In this document: piece by piece, positions 54,101-63,725 of the stretch | How the letters are laid out: each line of letters opens with the position of its first letter | How positions within the stretch are numbered: the stretch's first letter is position 1 | NCBI RefSeq assembly: GCF_910596095.1 | Contig: NC_056538.1 | Location: forward strand, 22,244,501-22,308,500 | DNA length: 64,000 bases | DNA from: Thunnus maccoyii | Taxonomy: Eukaryota; Chordata; Actinopteri; Scombriformes; Scombridae | Direction: 5' to 3' | Position numbers and translations under genes: made by a program | The notes under the pieces: model-generated | What the model was told of the DNA's origin: nothing | The model's input: only the letters and a program-made list of their open reading frames with translations | The model's database searches: none

Positions 54101-57100
54101 TCCATATGACAAAACTATAATTACACTGCAGCTGTTGTGCACAATTTTCCATTTTTCAAAAGAGGGTAAACCTTTTTTGGGCGCATTGGCTGAAAAGGTG
54201 TTGAAGATTCATTTCCCATGGCAGCATGTGACTGCCATGAGAAATGCTATGAGACACTACTGACTGGAGCACGATACTTCATAGTTTAGCCTACAAAAGT
54301 AATCTTGTACATTAAATGAACAACAGCATTGTTATACTTTTTTTTTGTGTATATAATGCATTACTTTACATGTTTTTACTGTGTAGCCATCCAGGGCACA
54401 TCCCATCAACTTCTAACCAAACTATAAAAAAGGGTCAAAACTAGAAGGGATGAAGGATGTTTTGTTGTTTTTGGGATGATGCCCACTAACAGACATTTTA
54501 TAGTTTCCCTCATTCTGTTTCTGTAAGTGAGATGGATGTGAACAAGGGGGAAGGGATGCACATCAATCCATTCAGCCATCCATTTCATTCCTCTAAGAGG
54601 CTTAGACTTCAGTAGAGGGACCAAGGTTATAAGGCTACAGATAATCCCCCCCAAATACAGCAAAAAGCTCTCCAAACAGCGAAGCCATGCCTCCACCATC
54701 CCACAGACTTATTCAGAAAATCTGTAGCCCAACTTCCTGTTTGCTCACAGACAAACCTCTGAAATCATCTGAAGCTGCTCCTCCAAGTCAGTGATCCCAG
54801 CTGCTGTTGAGCAACAGGGTATTTATAGTTGGGTACAATGTGGAAGGAGGACAGTGTTTTTCTGCAGGTTTGCCCTGAAGAAGCAGTTTCCACACCTGGT
54901 GTACTTCCTGCAACTCTTTCCTCATCCCCCTCCTCCCCACCCCATCACTATTCTCTTACACTGCGGTCGCAAGCAGCAGAAACATTTCTCGCCAACGCAA
55001 TACCGCAATGCCTTCCAACACTCATATCTCTGAGCCAAATGCAAATGTGCTGCACTCTCTTGTTCGCCTCTCAACTGTTTCGCTTGGAAAATGTCTTGAA
55101 GAAAGAAAGTGTCAGAAAAAGTATGATTAAATCAGAGAAAAGCTGTCCATGTTGAGTCAGTCTTGCTTTTAAAACAAAGAAAGTGTGAAATTCTTGATAT
55201 CATAAACAAGTAGTAAGGTTTAGATTCTCAAAAAAAAAAATCCCCCCACAACCGCACATAAATAACAACCTGAGGCAAATTTATTCATATGCACTCATCC
55301 AGTAATTCATAAACAGGAATTTACTGTGGTGAATGTCTCTGTTGCTGCAATATTCAGCATTGGAGGATATCTCATTCCCTGCTCCAGCCTCTTACCTGGC
55401 TGCCCTCTTTCTGCCAGAAGATGGCGGGTGGAGGGTTTCCTGTGGTGCCGCATTGGAAGGTGATGCTCCTCCCCTGGGTAGCAATCTGGTCTCGGGGCTT
55501 TGTGGCAATCTGAGGTGGTACTGGAGAGGAAAACAAGCGCAATCACCCATTAAAAGCCTTACTTTTACATAAAAATGTGTTCAAATCCCAGCTTTTTGAG
55601 TTCTTGTGTATAATTAATACCTGCTTGCTAGCACTCATTATCGCTCTTAACAAGCAATATTTAAAAGTTGTCTCTTTAACCTCCAGAGCTTTTTGATCTA
55701 TCACTTCACCTTCATCTTTAATGAGAGACATCACCTCTGTGCCCTCTGAAAAAACAAATCATCGCAGCACAAGGCAGTGCCATCCTGATAACATTTATTC
55801 AGTTATTTCAGGAAAGGCCTGGGCAGAGCTGCCAGTTTCGAGCTTGGGTCAGATCTTTGCATTAGCCACATCGTCGCATCCTCACTGACCGTTGCTTTCT
55901 ACCTCAGTCTGAATAATTGGCTCACACTTCCAGCTGAATGAGAAGCTTCTCCGATCTGGATTCATCCAATCCTACAAATCTCTGCCCAGCGCATATGCTC
56001 ACACATACACGACAGAGCACGCAAACACATATTTGGCTCGATACACAGTGGAACTGACTCATCTGTGTCGTGTCTTAATGTTCTCACTAAAAGCATGTTC
56101 CCAAACACAGAAGACATCTCACACTTTCATCATCATCAGAGTGTTTTTGATTATGTTTTTGTGAACATTTTTTTTGTAAGAGGCTGTGCACTCAGAGCAC
56201 ATCTGATGTGTCAGTCTCAAAAATGTATTCTTTGATTGTACTAGGTTGGTGATTCTTGAATTTTATGACTTTATAATAAGCATTGTTGTTTTCATTCTGA
56301 TCTTGTCATATTTTGTATTATCTGTTTTATGTTGTAAGTCAGCAGTTAGAAGTCTAGTAGTTGTTAGTAAAGGAAATAGTAGGGGTGAACTGCCTTCTTC
56401 TCCCATGCACATTTTGTGCTCTGTTAGTTATTTGTCTTGTTTACTTTTTTCCTAGCTAATGAAAAGGTCTGACTTGCATTATGGGAAGTGTGGGATCCAG
56501 CGGTTTTAGGAGTTTGATCTATACAACAGACTAAAAGTCATGATATCTTAGCCTCTGCTGCTGATTTTGACTTTTTATTTATCTGTCTCTTATTATTCTA
56601 ACAATGGTATGGAAGTGCCCCTTGAAGAATAAAACTATTATTATTCAGTGTGTGAAAGCACATGTGTGTATCCACCCAAAACGGTCAGTAATGCAACCTG
56701 AGTTCAAACGTGTCCTTTAAAAGTTAAGACCCAGACCACCGTTTATAATTAAAAGCCTTGTAGCAGCATTTTAAACTACTGTATCTGTAAATCAGAGAAG
56801 GATTTACATGGTGTCACACTATCCTGACACTCCCCCACACACGACACAGCAGATGTTTGTTTGATAAGAGCCTTTAATCTGGTGTACATTAAGTCACTGC
56901 ATCTTATTTAATGCCTGAGTGCAGCAACAGGCATGTTGTCAACATCCTCGTACCTAATGGAGGAACTTATTTACACCATTAGGCAGTGATCGTTGATTTA
57001 AAAAACATTAAGAACAGCATACAGAAAAGAGCACTTTCAAAAAACACAACACAAATGCCTTTTTTTTGTTGTTTTTAAAAAAAAAGAATTAGATGGAAAG

Positions 57101-60100
57101 TGAACTTACAGAAGGGGCCAACTGGAATGATGATAAGGTTTGAAACATGATGGAGAGAGATGGAAAATTAATGAGATGGATGAAACACTGAGCTACAAAA
57201 CAAAACCGGTGATAGCATGAAAATGACCAAAAGAAAGAAAGAAAAAAAAAAGAGGTGGAGTGAATGGAAATTGCTTGGTTTGGATTTCATTTACACTGAT
57301 AAAAGCATTAGAGGATGAAGTCGTCTCAGACTATTTAAACCAAGACACAGAGTAAGAAAAAAAAAAAGGGCATGGAGAGTGAGGCTGAGAGAGGAAGGAG
57401 ATAAAGAGACAGGAAGAGAGACGGAGAGAGTCATGTCTTATTAATACTGGGACTGCTCTCTGGCAGTGAGTTAAGGCACACATCTACCAAACATCTGTCA
57501 AATGGCGTAATCCATACGGTTTAGCTTAAGCTCCTGGCAGCACCGCTGGACGGGGACTCTAAGATACACTGATATAAAAAAACACAGAGCATTGGACAGG
57601 AAATGGGAACAGGCTTTTGTATGAAGCTGTTGCCATGTGACTGTACGCTACCTTATGCATGAACATGGCTCTAGGTATGAGCTTTTTTATGCATTCCTGT
57701 CTCTGTGTGTGTGTGTGTGTGTGTGCGCGTGCACTACATTTTCAGCTCATATACAATATGCATGATGTGTTTCTTACCATGGACCTGCAACATGGCTGAG
57801 GCCTCTGTCTTGCCCACACTGTTCTCAGATGTGCATGTATACGTCCCTTCATCCTGCTCTTTGACGCGGAACAAACGGAGGCTGTTGCCATTGCGGATCT
57901 CAAACCTGGCAATGAGAAAAAGAGAGATAATGAAAGATCTAACAGACGAGGGGAAAAATGACCATGCTACTAATCTACACTAAGCAAAGAAAATCTGCCA
58001 GTGGTACAAGGTAATGTAATTTCTTTCCTTGTCAATCAACCTGTTGTGAGGATTTTATTTTTTTTTTTTTTCAATCAAGTGACATTATCTTGAAACAAGT
58101 GGAACAATGTGCCTTATCTGCCTTTAGATATTGGTAGTAGTGCCAGGAAAATTCTTGAAATAGTTAAAAATCAATTAGAAACAAGTGAGATTATTTTAGT
58201 CCACTGGAGGATTTTTCACTGATTTAAGAAAAACTGAAGTTCTTCAACAGTAGATAAAATAAGAAGTTCAGATGGACTTTGCATAGCAGAATTATTTAAA
58301 TAATAAATAATATTCATCTTTGTCTATGCAAGGCATATATAATGAATTTAATCAATTTAATTCACTTTATTTCATGGACTCACGCACCATAAAGGAAGAC
58401 AAAGATAAAAGAAATAAAAGATAACGAGAAAAAGATGAAAGAGAGAATACTCTGTACAAGCATGAAAAACAACAGTCGCTTGGAATTTTTATCATCACAA
58501 TCAATTACTTGTTCTCAAAGTGGACAAATAAACTCTTATAACAGAGTCACCATGAGTCTGCGGTGCTGTAGACCCGGTGCAGGTTTTGGCTGGATTAAGC
58601 ATATGCCTACATTTATACATAAGGTTTCCTATCACTGCCTGATATGTGGGGACATTTATGATGACAAACATGACAATGACTTTACAATCTTGGAACAAAG
58701 ATTAACATCCTCGTGTTGCCCTTTTTATAGCTGAACATCATACAGGGAATCCCGCACAGCCAGACTTTCACATCAGTTGAAAAATATGCCAAATTTACGT
58801 ACAAATGTTAATGTTCAGCACTGTCACTGTAAATCAACTGTAAAAAGATGATTAAAAGATCTGACCTCGCTGCTAGATTTAAATGAATAGTTTGGCATTT
58901 TGGGAAATGCAATTATTCTCTTTCTTGTCGAGAGCTAGATGAGAAAATCGATACCACTCTCATATTTGTTAAATATGAGGCTGAAGACAGGGGACTGTTA
59001 GCTTATCTTAGCTTAGCGTAAAGACAGGAAACAGGGGGACAACAGTTAGCTTAGCTCTGTCCAGCGATAACAAAATCAGCCTACCAACACCTCTAAAGCT
59101 CACTAATTAACTGTTTTTTGTACAGATTAAACAAACGAAATAAAAGATGTTACTATAACGTATCTTTATGCTAAGCTAAGCTAACCAGCTGCGTTTAGCT
59201 TCATATTTACTGTACAGATATGAGAATGTGGTATCTATCTTCTCATGTAACTTCCTGCAAGAAAGAGAATTAGTGGCACACTGTTCCTTTTAAAAGAATA
59301 TCCACTTACTCAGAAAAGATACATTTCTATACATTTCACACTTAACTATCTCTTATTTCTGTTTGACATTCAATCTGATGTCAATGTCAGCACCACAATG
59401 GGTGAATTTACTGAGCAGCTGTTGTAGATCAGCAGTGCAGGGAGAAAATATGAGCAAATCACCTGCAACAGACAAATTAATAATAAAACATCACTTGAGC
59501 TCAAACTATAATAATGCAGCACTTTTTAACCTACATAGTGTACACGATATACTTCTGAGAATATGAGACTGCCTTTATGCCAGTCTTATATTTTTTCAGT
59601 TTGAAAATAATATAATATTGGAAAGTGCCAAAATTGTAATTATTTAATAGGCTTAGCTAAATATACATTATATTGAGTTTAGGATGAAACTGGTCACAGA
59701 AGGATTCTGCCAACTAATGAATCCTCTTTGGTCTCTGCCATTTATGAATTTATATGAGCAGGCTGATAGAAAGACATGAATTAATGAACATTTACTGCAC
59801 ACATGTTTTCTGGGTCGTATGTGTTAACAATCCAATACACGACTGGTAGAGCTATATATTTCTGATTAAGTCTAATAAAATGCTGTGTTATGTGCATCAC
59901 CAGTCTGAGTCTCTGTCCATCACTCTCACCTCCCACGGGGAAGCTCCCCTTCCTCTCGGCGCCATCGCACAGTGGGGGCAGGATCGCCGTGGACCTCACA
60001 CAGGAAGTCGACGGTCTCTTCCTCCATGACCACCTGGTTCACCGGCCTTCGTACCAACACAGGACGTTCTGCAGGAAGAGAGAAGGTGTCAGACACGTTC

Positions 60101-60994
60101 ATCTTATGTTCCTTAATGCTGCTGCATAATTCTATGAAAAGCTGGAACTCACCGTAGACCACCAGCTCTGCAGGATCGCTGTCCCTCTCTCCAACCATAT
60201 TAGTGCCTACACACACATACATGCCGGCATCACTTTTCCTGGTGTGAGAGATCATCAGTTTGCCCCCACGCACCTGAAAAACACCACGTTGACAGCAGCA
60301 AACATTAGTCTTCCCTGAGTGACACTGGATAGCTATCATCGTATCTTTTAAAAGGAAAAACTGTCCACACTTGAATACTCTTGTGCTGTATGAGTCATTA
60401 ATCTTTTTTATATTCAATAATTTCAGAAAAAGCCTTTCAACAACCACCAGAGATTGTGTCCAGGTGTTGTTTTTACACACGAGTGGAAAAAACAAAAGTG
60501 ACAGCAGAATCAGAGACATTTTCCGGTCCATAGAAAACAAAGGCGTCTGCACAGAAGTATGGTCTACTGAAACTACTGTCACTCCAAATGTGCATCTCTG
60601 CCATTGGTATAATTGATTTCTTCAGAACTGAGTGTTTATAAAGTAGCCTTGAGAAAAGAAGTACAAAAACCTGAGTCTTTGTATTGATGCCTCAGATTAC
60701 ATTCACTGTAGTAAATGTCATTTTTTTATCAGTTCTCTAGCCAATTATCTGTTATTAGCCGTTTGTATTTCTATTTTGTATTTCTCACTATTTTGAAAGC
60801 GGAGCCTTGTTTGTTCAGTGTTTCGATTGAACTCACAGAGATGCGATCATCCTTGGTGCTGACTCGGACGTTGTTGCGTTTCCAGGACACTGTGGGCTCA
60901 GGGTGACCACGTGGAGGCACGCACTCCAAGACAGCAGGCTCACCAGCAGCCACCACCACATCGCTCGGGGCCTGCCGGAAATCATCTCTCAGGA
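27127..60994 (-). CDS. robo3: Roundabout axon-guidance receptor (5' end outside window)
   Basis: 24 coding exons (minus strand): 60994-60837, 60273-60153, 60068-59930, 57905-57778, 55520-55396, 52569-52398, 51938-51733, 49053-48972, 48820-48652, 43723-43557, 43260-43139, 42921-42705, 42253-42135, 40396-40219, 38557-38339, 37303-37261, 37166-37030, 36949-36662, 35805-35667, 34951-34617, 30295-30179, 29524-29345, 29003-28879, 27138-27127. Every junction keeps frame; 1231 codons plus stop. Robo receptors bind Slit through Ig1-Ig2 and steer axons at the midline. Seen: Ig2 from [14 protein letters not shown] to the end of Ig5, three FN3 domains, one membrane span, cytoplasmic PWLADSWP and [10 protein letters not shown] motifs, and a LPPPPAPPP tract. 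Signal peptide and Ig1 lie beyond 64000. Called robo3 from full Ig/FN content (excludes robo4) and hspa8 linkage; robo1/2 not wholly excluded. A conserved cytoplasmic serine-rich block of other Robos is missing. Confidence 0.88.
27400..27850. repeat. Dispersed repeat (CCACTACATTTCAGAG family), copy 1
   Basis: Blocks 'ttccactacatttcagagg', 'tactccagtagatttatctgacagctgtagttac' and, at the right, 'ttttacttgtaacttggtattttta...gtgagtacttcaccactgg' recur at 49255-50115, with a partial relative at 41150-41450. It sits in the last robo3 intron. Non-coding; class unknown to me. Confidence 0.6.
28005..28415. mobile_element. Foldback element in the last robo3 intron
   Basis: The left arm 'ggtatttaatagttaaggacattttacaga' (28010) is matched in reverse complement by the right arm ending near 28410 ('ctgtaaactgtcctaaaaattaaccattaaatacc'). 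The complementarity goes on inwards ('ttggtacaaatt' against 'aatttgtaccac'). Non-coding; a short inverted-repeat element by structure. Confidence 0.6.
29655..30085. repeat. Dispersed repeat, GCTAACATGC family
   Basis: Contains 'atgctaacgactgtgtgagg', 'acatgctcacagcgac', 'gctgaggctgatgggaatgtcatt', 'gagggggacatgaatgtctgtg', 'aaatttcatgccagtgcatcca' and 'ctcatggtggcactag' in the same order as 25965-26425. It lies in the intron between robo3 exons 30179-30295 and 29345-29524. Confidence 0.7.
30325..34300 (-). mobile_element. Near full-length non-LTR retrotransposon, frame-broken, in a robo3 intron
   Basis: Minus strand, same sense as robo3. ORF1 begins MPPKHTK at about 34154 and ends near 33405 with an L1-type ORF1p (Transposase_22-like) C-terminus ([13 protein letters not shown]). 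ORF2 follows: AP-endonuclease pieces at 33341-32427 ([39 protein letters not shown]) and reverse transcriptase at 32034-30511 ([51 protein letters not shown]). The YADD core is MYADV and several frames are broken, so it is not active. The 3' end reads GGACCCCAGGAAGACTAGC...AATAAAGAATAAAG, with the short tandem tail at about 30329-30347. Confidence 0.85.
38339..38557 (-). other. robo3: robo3 transmembrane exon
   Basis: After a linker ([20 protein letters not shown]) comes the Robo-typical [19 protein letters not shown], a span of about 23 hydrophobic residues ending WMYC, and then the stop-transfer cluster RHRRRK. Confidence 0.95.
38715..39815. mobile_element. Foldback element interrupted by another repeat
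   Basis: The left arm (38715-38793: 'caatagtttgacattc', 'gagaattagacgaaaagattgatacc') and right arm (39640-39815: 'gagctttagaggtgctggtaggtgg', 'acatgagagtggtatcaatcttcttatctaactctcagcaagg') belong to one family of inverted-arm elements. Between them a second known fish repeat (38794-39477; 'ggtctctatagctaatttccccgttcatgacaactgtac', 'gggcgtggcctctttgagtgacagg') has inserted. In a robo3 intron. Confidence 0.65.
41150..41460. repeat. Partial dispersed repeat (AGTAAAAGTACTTATTATTCAG type)
   Basis: The block 'aaaagtaaaagtacttattattcagaaagttac' and AT-rich flanks resemble one part of the family at 27400-27850 and 49255-50115. Only weakly supported. Confidence 0.4.
44285..44640. mobile_element. hAT-like short element, copy 4
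   Basis: Starts 'gggctgcaactaatgattg' and ends 'cttgtcgactaatcgtttt', the paired ends of the family at 11050-11390, with the internal 'gtccaaaatgtaaaaaa' and 'gataaatcagtaaaacaatt' blocks. In the robo3 intron between FN1 exons. Confidence 0.65.
44615..45040. mobile_element. Foldback element, copy in robo3 intron
   Basis: Left end 'agtttgccattttgggaaatacgcttatttgct' and right end 'tctaactctcagcaaaaaagcaaataaatattcccaaaatattaaactattcc' are inverse complements with several mismatches. Internal blocks 'tttttgtacggattaagc', 'ttagacgtgctggtaggtgg' and 'atgctaagctaagctaagc' match the copies at 38715 and 58875. Confidence 0.7.
45562..45755 (+). repeat. 3' tail of a fish retroelement (GGCGCTATATAAATAAAATTGAATTG)
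   Basis: Contains 'aggtttcttcccgttaaaggggag', 'tgtcgccaagtgcttgctcatggggg' and ends 'atttggcgctatataaataaaattgaattg', a very common tail of short fish retroelements. No coding part is present; the open frames here are incidental. Confidence 0.75.
46907..48037 (+). mobile_element. 5'-truncated LINE (reverse transcriptase C-terminal part plus 3' UTR)
   Basis: Plus strand: the first blocks decode the RT catalytic region (KFSDDSAV, an F-S-D-D variant of YxDD, near 46978), then [34 protein letters not shown], and finally [19 protein letters not shown] and RPLYDEPV at 47333-47614. The stop is followed by a 3' UTR ending 'ctggggattaataaaggttc' and a (TTATC)n tail at about 48020-48037. Single-base frame breaks occur near 47215-47330. 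L2/Rex-like by motif. It lies in the robo3 intron between FN1 exons, opposite to robo3. Confidence 0.8.
48505..48578. mobile_element. Tc1-like terminal fragment
   Basis: The sequence '...attcaagtgaatgggaaggtttgtccagacttttgactggtactgta' matches the usual right end of fish Tc1 elements (TGTCCAAACTTTTGACTGGTACTGTA type). No transposase part is visible nearby. Confidence 0.55.
49255..50115. repeat. Dispersed repeat (CCACTACATTTCAGAG family), copy 2, interrupted
   Basis: Left part 49255-49470 has 'actccactacatttcagaggag' and 'gtatctgacagctgtagttac'; the family's other end returns at about 50040-50115 ('tgctgataatacatatac', 'gacttttacttaaa'). The 0.55 kb between looks like foreign sequence. In the robo3 Ig5 intron. 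Confidence 0.55.
51150..51450. promoter_or_regulatory. Putative conserved noncoding element in robo3 intron
   Basis: Outside any repeat I recognise, this stretch has many homeodomain-type TAAT/ATTA cores in a small space: TTTAATTAAAAG (51199), GATTAATCATC (51219), CAATTAACG (51239), and further CATTAACATTACAATTACAC (51375). It lacks coding frames, is less AT-rich than surrounding intron, and sits between the Ig5 exons at 51733 and 49053. Conservation is inferred from composition only. Confidence 0.35.
51719..51732 (-). repeat. robo3: GT microsatellite at the robo3 Ig5 splice donor
   Basis: The exon ends ATAAAG and the intron opens with GTGTGTGTGTGTGTG (minus strand from 51732). The donor thus lacks the usual GTRAGT core, and the neighbouring exon 52398-52569 also opens its intron with GTGTGTG. 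Confidence 0.8.
52630..52805. mobile_element. hAT-like short element, copy 5
   Basis: Blocks 'caattaattgtttagtccacaaaatgccagaaaattg', 'ctaaactccaaagatattcactttgc' and 'aaaatcctctcttttcagaagctgg' match the other copies. In the intron between robo3 Ig4 exons. Confidence 0.6.
53760..54110. repeat. Dispersed repeat with poly(A)-signal-like end, possible LTR-type
   Basis: A C/T-rich stretch ('cctgccctgcattcagtctc', 'cttgttgtttcattagttcagtttgtatttaagtc') passes into 'taataaaaaagcctcctgtctcccgtgtttgggtccac'. I believe this to be a common fish repeat family with promoter and poly(A) features like an LTR, but I could not place its ends or class. Confidence 0.4.
57703..57726. repeat. TG dinucleotide repeat
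   Basis: A (TG)n run of about 22 bp passing into TGCGCGTGC, in the robo3 intron 50 bp from the Ig3 exon donor at 57777. Confidence 0.85.
58875..59300. mobile_element. Foldback element, complete copy in robo3 intron
   Basis: Starts 'atgaatagtttggcattttgggaaatgcaattattctctttcttgtcgagagctagatgagaaaatcgatacc' and ends with the inverse complement of it ('gtggtatctatcttctcatgtaacttcctgcaagaaagagaattag...tgttcctttt'). Centre with 'ttatcttagcttagcgtaaag' and 'tctttatgctaagctaagctaacc'. It represents the family best in this window. Confidence 0.75.
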
Positions 60995-61913
60995 CTGAGA
61001 AGAAAACACAAAGAAATCTAATTAGCTTCAGAGGCCCTGCCTGTCTGATGTATTTAAAACAAAGCCTGGAAATCAGACCCGCAGATCGGTGAGCAGCTGC
61101 ACACACACGACCAGTATCATCAAAAGAAGCACCAATTTGACCGGGGAATCGTTTGTTTGAGTTGTTTTCTTTGTGTCTGTCTTCTTGGTGAAGGTTGTCT
61201 GAAAACAAGCTTATTGAGTGAAAGTGGATTATTGTGTTTGCATGTGCATGACAGCTCAAATTCCTGGCAATGCCCTTGTTAGACTGTGCGCTGTTTTAAT
61301 GTTTTCCCAGGCCTGTGTCCTACTCTGCTGTCTCTCCTGTCAGAGCAGATGAATAATGCACATCTCTCAGTCCAACACGGAGTAAACAAATAACAACGCA
61401 TTCATAATTTAGCTCATGTGTGAGGGAGGAAAAAAAAAAGTCCTCTGCATTAATGAAAGGATTGTGTCTCTGATTCCAAACGCTATCTTTACATATCTGC
61501 AACACGGCTCTGACACAAGTAAAATCAGCACTGAACAAGTAAAAGCTTATCCTCATGTCACCCCTGAAGTTGGCACTCCCGCCACCCTGTGGATGACGAC
61601 AGGATGAGAAGTTTGACACGGCGACCTTTGATATCTTATAATCCTCTGCTGTGATTGACAGATGAAAGCCTCAGTGTGAACTGTGAACTGGAGCCATCTC
61701 ATGAGACCTTCCGCACAATGGAAACTCATACTCCGATGCTGACAGGCTCACATTTTCAGATGGACACTCACGGCTCCACTCCTCATTTTGGACCACATCC
61801 TCTAGCTTCAGCCTGCAGGGTTTTTTTTCTCAACCCAAGTGTGCTATTGCAGACTAATCAATGCAATCTCGTTTTTACACTTTCATGAATATTTTAGCAA
61901 TCTTTCACAGACA
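60995..61913. other. robo3 intron between Ig2 exon and the Tc1 element
   Basis: No Ig1 exon or signal-peptide exon is visible here. 61560-61830 is less AT-rich than its surroundings and not repetitive by eye. Confidence 0.5.
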
Positions 61914-63725
61914 CAGTGCATATAAGAAGTGGAGGTTTTTATGTTTTATTGCTTCATAAAACTGACTGAAAGTACATTTAATGTGACGGAAATGACTTTT
62001 TAATGTCAAATTGAAAACAGACCGTGACAAAGTCATTTAAATCAATTACAGAAATAAAACACAAAATTTTGTCTTCACAATTGTTCACCTTCTTTAAATC
62101 AGAATTTAGTAGACACACCTTTGGCAGCAATTACAGCCTTGAGTGTCTATCAGCTTTCCACATCTGGACATTGAAATTTTCCCCCATTGTTCTTTTTAAA
62201 ATTGCTCAGGCTCTGACAGGCTGTACGGGGATGGTGAGTGAATAGCCAAAAATTCTCGACTGGATTGAGATCTAGACTCTGACATGGCAAGGTTTTCCTC
62301 CATGGCTCTCTCTTTATTTCTGCTGCATTCATTTTACCCTCTAGCATCCTCACAGTGTGATGCTGCCACTACCATGCGTCATGGTGGGGTTTCTATGTTC
62401 ATAATGATCTGCGATGTTTACGCCAAACATGGCATTTTGTCTGATGGCTAGAAAAGCTCAATTTTGGTCTCATCAGACTAGCGAACCTTCCACCATCTGA
62501 CTTCAGAGTCTCCCACGTTCCTTCTGGCAAGCTGTAGCCGAGAAGTCACAAGTTTTGAACTGAGGCTTTCTCTTTGCCGCTCTCCCATAAAGCCAGTGAA
62601 GCACCCGGGTGGCTGTTGTACACACAGTCTCTCCAGTCTGAGCCACTAAAGCTCGGTACTCCTTCAGAGTTGTCATAAGTCTCTTGGTTGCCTCCCTCAC
62701 TAGTCTCCCTCTTGCATGCTCACTCTGTTTTTGAGGACGACCTGTTCTAGGCAGATTGACAGTTGTGCCATATTTTTCCATTTCTTTAAAGAGTACTCCA
62801 CCGATTCAGTATTTCACTCCTATAACACTGTCAGTCTCACAATGGACAGTTTTAAAAAGGCATTAAAATTGATGCAGCAGAACCAGAGCTATCATCTTTA
62901 TAATTCCATGTATTCCTCTTTCTCCTCAAAACCTGACGCCTACATTACCCACAGTGCAACTTGACTCTATTCTCTCGACTGCATAGATTTAGGTGTGGTA
63001 TGCTTGGAGCAGCTAATGTAGCCTTAGATGAGGAGTGGACTACAGAGATCTGGTTACCTTAATTCATTCTAACTCCAAACCCCCAGATTTTTTTTCATTT
63101 TAAAACTTGTAGTCTTCAGCCCCTTTTGACGCTGCCTCAAGTGATGTCACATGAGGAAAATGTATCAGCTCTGGAGCCATAAAAGGCTACAACTTTTTTC
63201 ACATACACAGTAGTACTCCCCAAGACCTGTTAACAGACTTTGCTGTATAAAATCAGTGGAGTTCCCCTTTAATGATTGATTTTCACTGCTCTCCAAAGGA
63301 TAACTTGGACATTTTCTTGTATCTGTCCTCTGACTTGTGCTTTTCATTCACCTTTACGCTGAATTGGAGTCTTTTTTGTATTCATGGAGGAGGTTTTGCT
63401 ACGATACTGACCAAAAGTTGGACCTCCCAGATACAGTACAGCTGTAGTTATACTGCATTCGACTGAAACCCCTTGATTTAATTAATTGGTGATGATTGAG
63501 GTGTGTCCTATCAAAGGGGATGAATACTTGCAGACAAGTATTTTGTATTATGTTTTTTTTTTGAGTAATTTACATCACTTTGTAGAGATCTGTTTTTACT
63601 TCAACATGAACAGGTCTTTTTCTGATGATCAGGGTCAAAAAAGACAGCTTTAATTGACTTAAAATCAATGTTGTAAGATAAAACATGAAAACTTCCAAGT
63701 GGGTGAATGCTTTTTTTAGGAACTG
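61914..63725 (-). mobile_element. Tc1/mariner transposon, degenerate
   Basis: Right end, read on the minus strand from 63725, is CAGTTCC...CATTCACCCACTTGGAAG and stands by a TA (63726-63727); the left end at 61914 begins CAGTGCATATAAG. A transposase N-terminal fragment lies at 62781-62503 (KYGTTVNLPRTGRPQK, then REATKRLMTTLKEY), and further pieces at 62400-62160 include QSLDLNPVENFW near the DDE region. Stops, a shortened centre and a 487-bp insertion break it; not functional. Inside the robo3 5' intron. Confidence 0.85.
62786..63272. mobile_element. 487-bp TTAA-flanked element nested in the Tc1 transposon
   Basis: Left end TTAAAGAGTACTCCACCGAT (62786) and right end, reversed, TTAAAGGGGAACTCCACTGAT (63272) form an imperfect inverted terminal repeat, each with TTAA. 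Outside it the Tc1 sequence is continuous ('ccatttct' / 'tgattgatt'). TTAA duplication and no coding frame point to a piggyBac-like non-autonomous element. Confidence 0.8.

Larger units (their letters stand above)
48972..60994 (-). other. robo3: robo3 exons for Ig2-Ig5
   Basis: Ig2: 60994-60837 plus 60273-60153 ([18 protein letters not shown], then [15 protein letters not shown]). Ig3: 60068-59930 plus 57905-57778 ([17 protein letters not shown], then [15 protein letters not shown]). Ig4: 55520-55396 plus 52569-52398 ([19 protein letters not shown], then [16 protein letters not shown]). Ig5: 51938-51733 plus 49053-48972 ([19 protein letters not shown], then [15 protein letters not shown]). 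Each domain has its cysteine pair and core tryptophan and is split in two, as in mammalian Robo genes. Ig2 helps Slit binding; Ig4 is implicated in Robo dimerisation (family knowledge). Confidence 0.93.

Noticed and set aside
27127..60994. robo4, robo1 or robo2 instead of robo3
   Set aside because: robo4 has only two Ig and two FN3 domains, which excludes it. robo1/2 not excluded by motifs alone, but linkage to hspa8 favours robo3.
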